The position numbers and the translations under genes were made by a program. From Saccharothrix australiensis (GTDB lineage Bacteria > Actinomycetota > Actinomycetes > Mycobacteriales > Pseudonocardiaceae): a stretch of 64,000 nt of DNA. A model generated the notes under the pieces. It saw nothing but the letters and a program-made list of their open reading frames with translations, ran no database searches and was not told the DNA's origin. The stretch covers positions 1,699,501-1,763,500 of the forward strand of contig NZ_RBXO01000001.1 of the NCBI RefSeq assembly GCF_003634935.1, given 5' to 3'. Shown here piece by piece: positions 39,263 through 48,942 of the stretch (positions are counted from its first letter, which is position 1; each line of letters begins with the position of its first letter).

Positions 39263-40930
39263 CTAGTTGGCCGCGTTCCCTGCGACGCCCACCTTGCCGC
39301 CAACGCCCATTTTGCCGTTAGTGTCCGATTTGCCTTCAGTGTCCGGCTTGCCACCCGCGTCGGGTTTCCCGCCGGCATCCGCCTTGCCCCCGACCTCGGC
39401 CCCGCCCCCGATCGCAGCGCCGCCCTCGGCCTTCCCATCGTCCTTCACCGTGCCAGGCCCCTGCACTGCGGCCTCCGCGTTCACCAACCCGTGCCCGTAG
39501 AAGCCGTTGTACTCCGAATACCCGGTGCAGTAAGCGTCCTGCACCCCGGTCCCACTGAGGTCGTAATCGGCCGGGCACGGGAGCGTCTCCGCCTGCGAGT
39601 TCAGCATCCGGCTCAACTCACCCACCGTCGCGCTCGGGTGCGTCGAAGCTAGCAACGCCGCCACCCCGGAAACATGCGGCACCGCCATGGAAGTCCCGCA
39701 CGAGTAGTCATAACCCGAAGGCACGGTGGACAGCACGCAAGCGGGCCCCTCCTCCGGCGACTGCTTGCGATCGCCGCCGGGAGCCGTCACATCGACCGCG
39801 CCCAGCCCGTAAGAGCTGTACCCGGCCTTCACCTTGGCCGTCCCGACCGACGACACGGCCACCACGTTCCGCAACTGCGCGGGCAGCACCAGGCACGTGT
39901 TGTCCACCGGCCGCGGCTTGAGGTCCTCCGGAGCCGCGTTGGTGGGGCTCTGGGTGTCCCGCCCGGACTTGGACAGGTCGACGGCCCCGTTGCCCGTCGC
40001 CGCCACGGTCAGCACGCCGCGCCCGTTCGCGTAGTCGACGGCCCGCCGCACGGCCTCGTACACGACCGCCTGGCCGGCCTGGTTCTGGCAGGTGAACACC
40101 CAGGGGTCGATGAAGTAGCTGTTGTTGGTGATGGTCATCCCCTGTGCGGCAGCCCACATGAACCCGCACACCGCGTACTCGGGGTAGATGAACCCGTCGT
40201 CGTCCACGACCTTCACCGACGCGATCCGCACGCCCGGCGCCACGCCCGTGGTGCCCAGCCCGTCGTCCGCCGCCGCGATGGTGCCCGCCACGTGCGTCCC
40301 GTGCGCGGACGTCGTGGGCGACCAGGCGGCGGGTGCGGGATTCGCCACACCGGTCGTGCAGCCCGCCGACAGCGCCGGGTCCAGTGCGCCCACCAGGTCC
40401 GGGTGGGTCGGGTCGATGCCCGAGTCCAGGACGCCCACGACCACGTCGCGGCTGCCCCGGCTGATCGCGTGGGCCTCGGCGGCCCGGATCATGTCCATGT
40501 CCCACTGCTGGGCGGTGAGGTCGGCCGCACCGGTCGGGAACGACCTGGACGCCGACGTCTCGTCGTCCTTCTTCCGGGCGGGCGCCCCGGTGTGCTTGGA
40601 CAGGCCCTCGGCCTGCGCGCTGTAGGCCCGGCCGAAACCGATCTTGCGGCCGAAGCCGGGGTCGGCCGACACCGCCACGGCCACGCCGATCTGCGGGTAG
40701 TAACCGGTGATCAGGCCGCACGCCCGCGTGATCGCCGCGTCGGCCAGCGGCTCGGCGGTGCCGGGCGCGAGCACCACCAGGTACCGCAGCGTGGGACCCG
40801 GTTGGACGCAGCCGGAGACGGCGGACGGCTCGTGTTCCGGCACGGTGGCGTGCGCGGGCGTCGCGGTGCTGCCGGTCGCGAGCAGCGCCGCGCCGACCGC
40901 GACCGCTCCGACGCGGCGGAGCAGAGGCAC
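39263..40930 (-). CDS. secreted subtilisin-like serine protease (S8)
   Basis: The 555-residue protease has a signal peptide (VPLLRRVGAVAVGAALLATG). The propeptide region has no clear cleavage motif. The catalytic triad is complete: Asp in VLDSGIDPTHPDL, His in SAHGTHVAGTIAAA and Ser in GTSMAVPHVSGVAALL. The last 50 residues are a Gly/Lys/Asp-rich tail (GGKADAGGKPDAGGK). The GTG at 40930 was chosen because GGAGG lies at proper distance and the signal starts there; an upstream GTG at 40954 lacks a ribosome site. It is not obviously a mycosin, since it lacks a C-terminal membrane anchor. Confidence 0.88.
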   Translation of the reverse strand: MPLLRRVGAVAVGAALLATGSTATPAHATVPEHEPSAVSGCVQPGPTLRYLVVLAPGTAEPLADAAITRACGLITGYYPQIGVAVAVSADPGFGRKIGFGRAYSAQAEGLSKHTGAPARKKDDETSASRSFPTGAADLTAQQWDMDMIRAAEAHAISRGSRDVVVGVLDSGIDPTHPDLVGALDPALSAGCTTGVANPAPAAWSPTTSAHGTHVAGTIAAADDGLGTTGVAPGVRIASVKVVDDDGFIYPEYAVCGFMWAAAQGMTITNNSYFIDPWVFTCQNQAGQAVVYEAVRRAVDYANGRGVLTVAATGNGAVDLSKSGRDTQSPTNAAPEDLKPRPVDNTCLVLPAQLRNVVAVSSVGTAKVKAGYSSYGLGAVDVTAPGGDRKQSPEEGPACVLSTVPSGYDYSCGTSMAVPHVSGVAALLASTHPSATVGELSRMLNSQAETLPCPADYDLSGTGVQDAYCTGYSEYNGFYGHGLVNAEAAVQGPGTVKDDGKAEGGAAIGGGAEVGGKADAGGKPDAGGKPDTEGKSDTNGKMGVGGKVGVAGNAAN

Positions 40931-41090
40931 GGGGGACCTCCAGTGCTGGGCCACCGATCGACCACGGCGGCGGCCGTCAACGGGATCTCTGTCGCCGGAC
41001 GGTAGCCAGGCGCGGCGAACCAGACAAGCTCAACGGTGTCGAAGGCCACCAAGGTACCGTCCCGCTGGAGTAGAAGCGTGGACCGTTGGG

Positions 41091-41945
41091 GTGCTCACCC
41101 CGACGGATCACCACCCGTACCCAAGGGGAGTAGCACTGAGCCGCCAGCAGCAGCCCAACCCGTCGGCCGCACCGGTCCAGAAGCTCCGGCTGCGCTACGC
41201 CAAGCGCGGTCGGTTGCGGTTCACGTCGCACCGCGACATCGCGCGCACCTTCGAACGCGCCCTCCGGCGGGCGGGCGTGCCGATGGCCTACTCGCAGGGT
41301 TTCAGCCCGCACCCGAAGGTCTCCTGGGTCGGCGCCGCGCCGACCGGCGTGGCCAGCGAGGCCGAGTACGTCGAGGTCCAGGTCGTGGAGCCGGTCGACC
41401 CGGACGCGCTGCGGACCGCGTTGGACGCCGTGCTGCCGCCGGGCCTGGACGTGGTCGAGGTGGTGCAGGCCGCGGGCGGCACGCTGCCCGAGCGCATCGA
41501 GGCGAGCGCCTGGCAGGTGGAACTGCCCGGCATCTCACCCGAACAGTTGAACGACGCCGTGACGGCGTTCCTCGCGGCGGACTCCGTCGAGGTGGAACGG
41601 CTCACGAAGGACGGCAAGAAGGTGATCGACGTCCGGCCCGCCGTGGTGTCCGCCACCGTGCGGTCCGCCGAGCCGGAGGCGCCTGGGTCACCCCAGGTCG
41701 GGGTGCATTCGAGCGACGCGGGACACGATGCACGGGATTTGTCACAACCGTGTGGGATACTCGTGACGGTCGTACGGCAGACAACGCCTACCGTTCGACC
41801 CGACGACGTGCTGAGCGCGCTCCGAGTCGTCGCCGACCTGGTTCCGCCGGTGCCCGCGAAGGCGACCCGGATGGCGCAGGGGCGGCTCGACGACCAAGGC
41901 CACTTGGTCGACCCGCTCGCCCCTGACCGGGCGGCGGAGGTCTGA
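41091..41945 (+). CDS. TIGR03936/DUF2344 radical-SAM-associated protein
   Basis: The 284-residue protein has the DUF2344 signature LRLRYAKRGRLRFTSHRDIA with GFSPHPKVSWVGAAPTG. Partners of TIGR03960 radical-SAM proteins carry it, either fused or adjacent. The GTG at 41091 is a permitted start, but a CTG at 41136 has AAGGGGAG 6 bases ahead and gives a more typical N-terminus (SRQQQPNPSAAP). A transposed subtilase separates the gene from its partner. It precedes rne by 173 bases. Confidence 0.88.
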   Translation: MLTPTDHHPYPRGVALSRQQQPNPSAAPVQKLRLRYAKRGRLRFTSHRDIARTFERALRRAGVPMAYSQGFSPHPKVSWVGAAPTGVASEAEYVEVQVVEPVDPDALRTALDAVLPPGLDVVEVVQAAGGTLPERIEASAWQVELPGISPEQLNDAVTAFLAADSVEVERLTKDGKKVIDVRPAVVSATVRSAEPEAPGSPQVGVHSSDAGHDARDLSQPCGILVTVVRQTTPTVRPDDVLSALRVVADLVPPVPAKATRMAQGRLDDQGHLVDPLAPDRAAEV

Positions 41946-42118
41946 TCCGGCTGCCGCCGGAGCGGCGCTGACGGCGTCGTCGCGGGAGAAAGGCCCTGCT
42001 GTGCCGTGCGCACAGCGTGAAACACAGGATTCCCGCCGCCAGCCGCGGCGGTGAGTGGACAAGAGAGGCCCCTGCGCGGCCGCGTCTCCCCAGACGCGCC
42101 CGGGGGCGGAGGAGCTGC

Positions 42119-45100
42119 ATGTCGAACACGAACAAGCCCGCCGGCGCCGGCGGGGGTAACGCCACATCCGCGCACCCCGCGCTGGCGGATCTGCCGGCCA
42201 AGCTGCGCGTGCACGCGCTGGCGAAGCTGCTGGGCACCAGCAGCAAGGACGTCGTGGCGGCGCTCGCCGACCTGGGCGAGACCGTCAAGGGCGCCCAGTC
42301 CAGCGTGAGCCGCGATCTGGCGCTCAAAGTCGCCGAGAGCCTGCTGAACTGGGACGACATCGTCACCGGCGAGGTCGACGAAGCCACCGAGGAACCGGCC
42401 GTGCCGGTCCGCGAGGCCGCCGCGCTCGCGCCGCTGTTCGCGCCGCCGTCCGCGGTGTTCCTGCCGCCCACCCCGGTCGCCGCCCCGGCGCCCGTCGTGG
42501 TGGAGGAGGAGCCCGAGGAGGAGCACGCCGAGGACGCGTCCGCCGACGACGCCGGTGACGAGGGCGAAGGCCGCCGCCGCCGTCGTCGTGGCCGGCGTGG
42601 TCGCGGTCGGGGCAAGGGCGTGGGTGAGGACGGTCACGGCGACGACGAGTCCGCCGAGGAGCCCGCCGAGGCGGAGGCCGAGGAGCCCGCCGCCGAGGAG
42701 GAGGGCCCGTCGGACGAGGAGTCGGACGGCGGCACCAGCCGTCGCCGCCGCCGTCGTCGGCGCCGCAAGGTCGGCGCGGACGACGAGGCCGCGCCCAGCG
42801 AGGACGACCCGCCGAACACCGTCGTGCACGTCCGCGAGGTCCGCGACGCGCGGGACGACAAGGCCGACTCCGAAGCCGCCCAGAACGAGGTGCGCAGCGT
42901 GCGCGGCTCGACCCGGCTGGAGGCCAAGCGCCAGCGCCGCCGGGACGGCCGCGAGGCCGGTCGCCGGCGTGCCCCGGTGCTGTCCGAGTCCGAGTTCCTG
43001 GCGCGCCGCGAGGCCGTCGAGCGCACGATGGTGGTCCGCGAGCGCGGCGACCGCACCCAGATCGGTGTCCTGGAGGACGGCGTGCTCGTGGAGCACTTCG
43101 TGACCTCGGCCGGCACCGGTTCGCTGGTCGGCAACGTCTACCTGGGCCGCGTGCAGAACGTCCTGCCCTCGATGGAGGCGGCGTTCATCGACATCGGCCG
43201 CGGCCGGAACGCGGTGCTGTACGCGGGCGAGGTCGACTGGGACGCGGCCGGCCTGGAGGGCAAGGCGCGCAAGATCGAGCAGGCGCTCTCCACCGGCGAC
43301 AGCGTCCTGGTGCAGGTCACCAAGGACCCGGTCGGCCACAAGGGTGCCCGCCTGACCACGCAGATCAGCCTGCCCGGCCGGTTCCTGGTGTACGTGCCGG
43401 GCGGCGGCGCGACGGGCATCAGCCGCAAGCTGCCCGACAACGAGCGCAAGCGGCTCAAGGACATCCTCAAGCGCGTCGTCCCCGAGGACGCCGGCGTGAT
43501 CATCCGCACCGCCTCGGAGGGCATCGCCGAGGAGGAGCTGGCCCGCGACGTGACGCGCCTCCAGGCGCAGTGGCAGGTCATCAAGGAGAAGGCCGACGTG
43601 CCCAAGGCGCAGGCGCCGCAGCTGCTGTACGAAGAGCCGGACCTGCTGGTGAAGGTCGTGCGCGACCTGTTCACCGAGGACTTCTCGGCGCTCATCGTCC
43701 AGGGTGCGGACGCGTGGGACACGATCGACGCCTACGTGCGCCACGTGGCGCCCGACCTCCAGGACCGGCTGCGCAGGCACGTCGGCAACAACGACGTGTT
43801 CGTCGAGCACCGCATCGACGAGCAGCTGCTCAAGGCGCTGGACCGCAAGGTCTGGCTGCCGTCCGGCGGCTACCTGGTGATCGACCGGACCGAAGCGATG
43901 ACGGTCATCGACGTGAACACCGGCAAGTTCACCGGATCGGGTGGCAACCTCGAGGAGACGGTGACCCGCAACAACCTGGAGGCGGCGGAGGAGATCGTCC
44001 GCCAGCTCCGGCTGCGGGACGTCGGCGGCATCATCGTGATCGACTTCATCGACATGGTCCTGGAGTCGAACCGCGACCTGGTGCTGCGCCGGCTGACCGA
44101 GTGCCTCGGCCGTGACCGGACGCGCCACCAGGTGGCTGAGGTGACGTCGCTCGGCCTGGTCCAGATGACCCGCAAGCGGGTCGGTACGGGCCTGCTGGAG
44201 GCGTTCTCGACCACGTGCGAGCACTGCCGCGGGCGTGGCCTGGTCGTGTCGACCGAGCCGGTCCACTCGCACGGCCCGGCCAACGGCCAAGGCCAGCAGC
44301 AACAGCAGCAGGGCGGTCGCAAGTCCCGGCGCGGCAAGGCCGTGGAGGCGCCCGAGCCGGTGGCCGAGGTCGTGGTCGAGCCGACGGAGGAGCCCGAGGC
44401 GGTCGCCGAGCAGCCCGCGTCGGAGGAGCCGATCGCGGCTGTCGTGGAGGAGGCGGCCGTCGAGCCCAAGCGCGAACGCCGCCAGCGCCGCCGCGCCCGC
44501 CGGGAGGCCGGTGCGGTGGTCCGCCACGAGAGCGCGGGCGGGCAGCCCGTGGACGCCGGCACGACTCAGGCGGACGCGGAAGCCCAGGCCGGGCGGGGGA
44601 CGGACGAGCCCGGTCGGGCCGCGCGGAGCGAGGGCGAGCGCCCGGCCGCCGAGCCCGCTGTGACCGAGCCCGCTGTGACCAAGCAGACTAAGCAGGCTGT
44701 GACCGAGCAGGCCGTGACCGAGCCGGTGGCCACCGAAGCTGCGGCTGTCGAGCCCGCCGCTGTCGAGCCCACGGCCACCGGGTCCGCGGCCACCGGGTCC
44801 GAGGCGGTCCGGCCCGGCGCCGAGCCCACCGCGGTCGAACGGCCCGAGCCGGTCGCGGCCCGGACGGACTCGCCGGCCACGTCGGCCGCCGAGCCTGGTG
44901 TCGTCGCCGAGCCCGGTGCGGCCCAGCCCGCCGCAGGCGAGTCCGCCGCGGTCGAGTCCGGTGTGACCCAGTCCGGTGCGACCCAGCCCGGCTCGGTCCA
45001 GTCCGGGCCCGTCCAGCCCGTCGCGCCCGCTCGGCAGGAGGTGGCAGCGGCCGAGGTCCCGCCCACCGCACCCGAGCCGTCCGTCCGGCCCGACGCGGGC

Positions 45101-45277
45101 GAACCGGCGGCCGAGCCGCACATCGCGCCGCCCACCCAGGTCGGCACGGCGGAGGCCAACGCGGCCGACCAGTCGCTGAACGGCCACGGCGAGCCCGTGG
45201 CGGCCACCCGCCGCCGTCCGCGCCGAGCCGCCTCACGGCCCGCCGGCCCGCCGCTGGGCGCGGTCAAGGAGAGCTGA
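42119..45277 (+). CDS. rne: RNase E/G family ribonuclease with N-terminal IF2-N-like domain
   Basis: The 1052-residue protein starts with LPAKLRVHALAKLLGTSSKD, a fold resembling the IF2 N-terminal domain (residues 19-70). Acidic and Arg-rich low-complexity regions with GRRGRGRGKG follow. The S1 domain has VGNVYLGRVQNVLPSMEAAF. The RNase H-like/DNase I-like catalytic core has GGNLEETVTRNNLEAAEEI and IIVIDFIDM, and the zinc link is TTCEHCRGRG. The last 300 residues are repeated Glu/Pro/Ala/Val, possibly a degradosome scaffold. The ATG at 42119 has GGAGGAG upstream. It processes rRNA and mRNA. It is upstream of rplU-rpmA-obg-proB. Confidence 0.95.
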   Translation: MSNTNKPAGAGGGNATSAHPALADLPAKLRVHALAKLLGTSSKDVVAALADLGETVKGAQSSVSRDLALKVAESLLNWDDIVTGEVDEATEEPAVPVREAAALAPLFAPPSAVFLPPTPVAAPAPVVVEEEPEEEHAEDASADDAGDEGEGRRRRRRGRRGRGRGKGVGEDGHGDDESAEEPAEAEAEEPAAEEEGPSDEESDGGTSRRRRRRRRRKVGADDEAAPSEDDPPNTVVHVREVRDARDDKADSEAAQNEVRSVRGSTRLEAKRQRRRDGREAGRRRAPVLSESEFLARREAVERTMVVRERGDRTQIGVLEDGVLVEHFVTSAGTGSLVGNVYLGRVQNVLPSMEAAFIDIGRGRNAVLYAGEVDWDAAGLEGKARKIEQALSTGDSVLVQVTKDPVGHKGARLTTQISLPGRFLVYVPGGGATGISRKLPDNERKRLKDILKRVVPEDAGVIIRTASEGIAEEELARDVTRLQAQWQVIKEKADVPKAQAPQLLYEEPDLLVKVVRDLFTEDFSALIVQGADAWDTIDAYVRHVAPDLQDRLRRHVGNNDVFVEHRIDEQLLKALDRKVWLPSGGYLVIDRTEAMTVIDVNTGKFTGSGGNLEETVTRNNLEAAEEIVRQLRLRDVGGIIVIDFIDMVLESNRDLVLRRLTECLGRDRTRHQVAEVTSLGLVQMTRKRVGTGLLEAFSTTCEHCRGRGLVVSTEPVHSHGPANGQGQQQQQQGGRKSRRGKAVEAPEPVAEVVVEPTEEPEAVAEQPASEEPIAAVVEEAAVEPKRERRQRRRARREAGAVVRHESAGGQPVDAGTTQADAEAQAGRGTDEPGRAARSEGERPAAEPAVTEPAVTKQTKQAVTEQAVTEPVATEAAAVEPAAVEPTATGSAATGSEAVRPGAEPTAVERPEPVAARTDSPATSAAEPGVVAEPGAAQPAAGESAAVESGVTQSGATQPGSVQSGPVQPVAPARQEVAAAEVPPTAPEPSVRPDAGEPAAEPHIAPPTQVGTAEANAADQSLNGHGEPVAATRRRPRRAASRPAGPPLGAVKES
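44651..44680 (+). repeat. 15-bp direct repeat in the rne 3' region
   Basis: Two perfect tandem copies of GAGCCCGCTGTGACC encode EPAVT repeats. Diverged copies continue for about 90 bases. Confidence 0.85.
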
Positions 45278-45287
45278 ACCGCCACCG

Positions 45288-45317
45288 GGTGTGGCCTCGG
45301 GGAACCGGGGCCACACC
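45288..45317 (+). terminator. hairpin after rne
   Basis: GGTGTGGCC (45288-45296) and GGCCACACC (45309-45317) pair around a 12-nt loop, 11 bases after the rne stop, with further imperfect pairing outside. Confidence 0.6.
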
Positions 45318-45355
45318 GGCGGTGAGCTGCGCGAACGGGTCGGACCCACCCCGGT

Positions 45356-45385
45356 TTGACCCCGCAGTCCACCGCCACGTAACCT
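45356..45385 (+). promoter_or_regulatory. promoter of the rplU-rpmA operon
   Basis: TTGACC (45356-45361) and TAACCT (45380-45385) have an 18-bp spacer and match actinobacterial housekeeping sigma signals. They lie about 120 bases before rplU, leaving a leader of about 110 bases. Confidence 0.6.
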
Positions 45386-45502
45386 GATACACGGCCCGCC
45401 GTCCGGTGGGTCCTGTCGTGCGAAGCCCAGTTTCCGCGAATATCCGTGGCACTGCGGCGCGCGTGGCCCCGTCCCGTCGAGTAGCAGGAGACTTCCGTCC
45501 CG

Positions 45503-45817
45503 ATGTACGCGATCGTCAAGACCGGCGGCAAGCAGTACAAGGTGGCTGTCGGCGACGTCATCGAGGTCGAGAAGCTCGAGGGCGAGCCGGACACCGAGAT
45601 CACGTTCGCGGCGCCGCTCCTCGTGGTGGACGGCTCTGACGTCACCTCCGCCGCCGACGCCCTGGCGAAGATCTCGGTGACCGGCAAGGTCGTCGAGCAG
45701 ACCAAGGGTCCCAAGATCCGCATCCACAAGTTCAAGAACAAGACCGGCTACCACAAGCGCCAGGGTCACCGCCAGAAGCTGACCCGCGTCGAGGTCACCG
45801 GCATCACCGGTAAGTGA
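45503..45817 (+). CDS. rplU: 50S ribosomal protein L21
   Basis: The 104-residue L21 protein has [13 protein letters not shown] at the N-terminus and [19 protein letters not shown] near the end, the family signatures. It binds 23S rRNA. It is followed after 14 bases by rpmA. The ATG at 45503 is unambiguous. Confidence 0.98.
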   Translation: MYAIVKTGGKQYKVAVGDVIEVEKLEGEPDTEITFAAPLLVVDGSDVTSAADALAKISVTGKVVEQTKGPKIRIHKFKNKTGYHKRQGHRQKLTRVEVTGITGK

Positions 45818-45831
45818 GGATCTGACTAGCC

Positions 45832-46095
45832 ATGGCACACAAGAAGGGTGCATCCAGCTCCCGCAACGGCCGTGACTCGAACCCCCAGTACCTCGGGGTC
45901 AAGCGGTTCGGCGGTCAGGTCGTCAAGGCCGGCGAGATCCTGATCCGCCAGCGCGGCACCAAGTTCCACCCCGGCGTGAACGTCGGTCGCGGCAAGGACG
46001 ACACCCTGTTCGCCCTCACCCCCGGTGCGGTCGAGTTCGGCGTCAAGCGCGGCCGCAAGACCGTGAACATCGTCCCGGTCGAGTCCGCCGCCTGA
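45832..46095 (+). CDS. rpmA: 50S ribosomal protein L27
   Basis: The 87-residue L27 protein starts [21 protein letters not shown] and has [18 protein letters not shown]. Its N-terminus reaches the peptidyl-transferase centre. It does not have the N-terminal cleaved extension of Firmicute L27. It is co-transcribed with rplU and followed by a strong hairpin before obg. Confidence 0.98.
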   Translation: MAHKKGASSSRNGRDSNPQYLGVKRFGGQVVKAGEILIRQRGTKFHPGVNVGRGKDDTLFALTPGAVEFGVKRGRKTVNIVPVESAA

Positions 46096-46106
46096 GTACG
46101 TCCCTT

Positions 46107-46151
46107 CTGAGCGCCGTGTGTCCGCGGGAATGCGCGGACCACGGCGCTCAG
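46107..46151 (+). terminator. terminator between rpmA and obg
   Basis: A 12-bp outer stem (46107-46118 / 46140-46151) and a 6-bp inner stem (46121-46126 / 46133-46138) form one long hairpin. Confidence 0.75.
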
Positions 46152-46198
46152 TAGTGTTTAGAGAGTCAGTCCGCACCTAGCGCTTGGAAGTGATTCCC

Positions 46199-47650
46199 GT
46201 GTCCCGTTTTGTCGACCGGGTGGTGATCCACGTTGCCGCCGGCGATGGCGGTAACGGGGTCGCCTCCGTGCACCGCGAGAAGTTCAAGCCGTTGGGCGGC
46301 CCCGACGGGGGCAACGGCGGCAAGGGCGGCGACGTCGTCCTGGTCGTCGACTCGCAGGTGCACACCCTGCTGGACTTCCACTTCCGCCCGAACGCGTCCG
46401 CCGGCAACGGCAAGGGCGGCCAGGGCGGCAACCGCGACGGCGCGAACGGCGCGGACCTGGAGCTGCGCGTGCCCGACGGCACCGTGGTCCTCACGCCCGA
46501 GGGTGAAGTCCTGGCGGACCTCACCGGCGAGGGCACGCGGCTCATCGCCGCCCAGGGCGGTCGCGGCGGGCTGGGCAACGCGTCCCTCGCCTCCAAGGCG
46601 CGGAAAGCCCCCGGCTTCGCCCTGCTGGGTGAACCCGGCGAGGAGCACGACCTCGTCCTGGAGCTGAAGTCCGTCGCCGACGTCGGCCTGCTCGGCTTCC
46701 CGTCGGCGGGCAAGTCGTCGCTGATCTCGGTGCTGTCCGCGGCCAAGCCGAAGATCGCCGACTACCCGTTCACCACGCTGGTGCCCAACCTGGGCGTGAT
46801 CACCGGCGGCGACACCATCTTCACGATGGCCGACGTGCCCGGCCTGATCCCCGGCGCGTCCGAGGGCAAGGGCCTCGGCCTGGACTTCCTGCGCCACATC
46901 GAGCGCTGCGCGGTGCTCGTGCACGTGGTCGACTGCGCCACCTACGAAGCCGGCCGCGACCCGCTGTCCGACATCGACGCGCTGGAAGCCGAACTCGCGA
47001 AGTACACCCCGTCGCTGGCCGACGACCTGGCCGAGCGCCCGCGCGTGGTGGTGCTGAACAAGATCGACATCCCGGAGGCGCGGGACTTGGCGGAGATCGT
47101 GCGCCCCGACATCGAGGCCCGCGGGCTGCCGGTGTTCGAGGTGTCCACGGCCAGCCGGGAGGGCTTGCGCGAACTGACCTTCGCGCTGGCCCGCGTGGTC
47201 GAGGAGTACCGGGCGTCGCGCCCCAAGCAGGAGGCGACCCGGATCGTGCTGCGGCCGACCGCCGTGGACGACGCGGGCTTCACCGTGGTCGAGGACCCGC
47301 AGGAACCGGGCGGGTTCATCGTGCGCGGCGAACGCCCCGAGCGGTGGATCCGCCAGACCGACTTCAGCAACGACGAGGCCGTCGGCTACCTCGCGGACCG
47401 GCTGGCCCGGTTGGGCGTCGAGGACGTGCTGGTCAAGAAGGGCGCGGTGCCCGGCTGCCAGGTCACCATCGGCGACCTGGTGTTCGACTGGGAACCGTCC
47501 ACGCCGGCCGGTATCGCGATGACGATGACCGGTCGCGGCACGGACGCCCGGCTGGAGGCCAACCACCGCGTCGGCGCGTCCGAGCGGTTGGCGGCGAAGA
47601 AGGCGCGGCGGCTGCCCGGCGACTATGAGGACTTCGAAGAGGACGAGTGA
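46199..47650 (+). CDS. obg: GTPase Obg (CgtA)
   Basis: The 483-residue GTPase has the Gly-rich Obg domain ([15 protein letters not shown]) and the G1 P-loop [10 protein letters not shown]. It also has [12 protein letters not shown] (G3) and NKID (G4), and the C-terminal OCT domain with an acidic end. It acts in 50S assembly and stress control. The GTG at 46199 was preferred because the family N-terminus [11 protein letters not shown] begins there and GGAAG lies about 9 bases upstream. Its stop overlaps the proB start (GTGA). Confidence 0.96.
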   Translation: MSRFVDRVVIHVAAGDGGNGVASVHREKFKPLGGPDGGNGGKGGDVVLVVDSQVHTLLDFHFRPNASAGNGKGGQGGNRDGANGADLELRVPDGTVVLTPEGEVLADLTGEGTRLIAAQGGRGGLGNASLASKARKAPGFALLGEPGEEHDLVLELKSVADVGLLGFPSAGKSSLISVLSAAKPKIADYPFTTLVPNLGVITGGDTIFTMADVPGLIPGASEGKGLGLDFLRHIERCAVLVHVVDCATYEAGRDPLSDIDALEAELAKYTPSLADDLAERPRVVVLNKIDIPEARDLAEIVRPDIEARGLPVFEVSTASREGLRELTFALARVVEEYRASRPKQEATRIVLRPTAVDDAGFTVVEDPQEPGGFIVRGERPERWIRQTDFSNDEAVGYLADRLARLGVEDVLVKKGAVPGCQVTIGDLVFDWEPSTPAGIAMTMTGRGTDARLEANHRVGASERLAAKKARRLPGDYEDFEEDE

Positions 47651-48777
47651 TCGGGTCGGAGTTGTCCCTGGCCCGGCAGGCTGTGTCGGCGGCGGGCCGG
47701 GTCGTGGTGAAGGTCGGGTCGTCGTCGCTGACCACGGCCGAGGGCGGCCTGGACCGCTCCCGGCTGGACGCCCTGGTGGACGCCGTCGCCGCCCGCTGCG
47801 CGGCGGGCAGCCAGGTGGTGCTCGTGTCGTCCGGTGCGATCGCGGCCGGCCTGGCGCCCCTCGGCGTGCCCCGGCGGCCCCGTGACCTGGCGACCCAGCA
47901 GGCGGCGGCGAGCGTCGGGCAGCTCACGCTGGCGCACGCCTACGCGAACTCGTTCGGCCGGTACTCGCTGACCGTCGGCCAGGTCCTGCTCACCGCGGAC
48001 GACGTGGTGCGCCGCTCGCACTACCGCAACGCGCAGCGCACCTTCTCCCGCCTGCTGGCCCTGGGCGCGGTGCCGGTGGTGAACGAGAACGACACCGTCG
48101 CCACCGAGGAGATCCGGTTCGGCGACAACGACCGGCTGGCCGCGCTGGTGGCGCACCTGGTCGGGGCGGACGCCCTGGTCCTGCTGTCCGACGTCGACGC
48201 CCTGTACGACGGCGATCCCCGGCTCCCCGGCGCACAACGCGTTACCGAGGTGACCGGCGCGGCCGACGTAGACGGTGTGCGGGCGGGCTCGGTCGGCGCG
48301 TCCGGTCTCGGCACCGGCGGAATGGCCTCCAAGCTCGCCGCTGCGCGCCTGGCGGCGTCGGCGGGTGTTCCGGTGCTGCTCGCGGGTGCGGCGGACGCCG
48401 TGCGAGCCCTCGGCGCGGCGGACGTCGGCACGGCGTTCGCGACCACCGGACCACGGCTGTCGGCGCGCCGCTTCTGGCTCGGCCACGCCGCCGACGCGAC
48501 CGGCCGGCTCACCCTGGACGACGGCGCGGTGGCGGCGGTCGTCGGCCGCCGCCGGTCACTGCTCGCGGCCGGCATCACCTCGGTCGAGGGCGTGTTCGAG
48601 GCGGGCGACGTGGTCGAGCTGGTCGACCTGTCCGGCCGGGTGGTCGCGCGCGGCGTGGTCGGCTTCGACGCGGGTGAGCTGCCCGCGCTGATCGGCCGGT
48701 CGAGCCACGACCTGCCCGCCGAACAACGCCGCGAGGTCGTCCACGCCGACGACCTCGTCCCGCTGCCGACGCAGTAG
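47647..48777 (+). CDS. proB: glutamate 5-kinase
   Basis: The 376-residue enzyme has the amino-acid kinase core [17 protein letters not shown] and [31 protein letters not shown] binds substrate, and [15 protein letters not shown] is a conserved signature. A C-terminal PUA domain (about 285-370) follows. It performs the first step of proline synthesis. It overlaps obg by four bases. The next enzyme gene, proA, is 4.4 kb away, separated by three minus-strand genes. Confidence 0.96.
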   Translation: MIGSELSLARQAVSAAGRVVVKVGSSSLTTAEGGLDRSRLDALVDAVAARCAAGSQVVLVSSGAIAAGLAPLGVPRRPRDLATQQAAASVGQLTLAHAYANSFGRYSLTVGQVLLTADDVVRRSHYRNAQRTFSRLLALGAVPVVNENDTVATEEIRFGDNDRLAALVAHLVGADALVLLSDVDALYDGDPRLPGAQRVTEVTGAADVDGVRAGSVGASGLGTGGMASKLAAARLAASAGVPVLLAGAADAVRALGAADVGTAFATTGPRLSARRFWLGHAADATGRLTLDDGAVAAVVGRRRSLLAAGITSVEGVFEAGDVVELVDLSGRVVARGVVGFDAGELPALIGRSSHDLPAEQRREVVHADDLVPLPTQ

Positions 48778-48942
48778 CGAACCCTCTGACGGCGCTCGCG
48801 GAAAACACGAACAGCGGCCCGTTCCGGCCGACCTTGGCGCGCTGATCGGAACGCGGGCGAGGACCGTGCCCGTGGAGGCGCCCGGTGCCGGCGACCGGGT
48901 GCCGGGAACCCGCCACGACGTGCCGGACCTGAGGGGCACGCC

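Noticed and set aside
39263..40930. Subtilase as a mycosin of a T7SS
   Set aside because: There is no C-terminal membrane helix and no ESX genes are adjacent; the tail is Gly/Lys/Asp-rich.
41288..45187. A 1299-codon open frame on the minus strand opposite rne
   Set aside because: It is antisense to the well-supported rne gene, has Gly/Arg/Leu-rich composition and no domain or ribosome site. High GC leaves such frames open.
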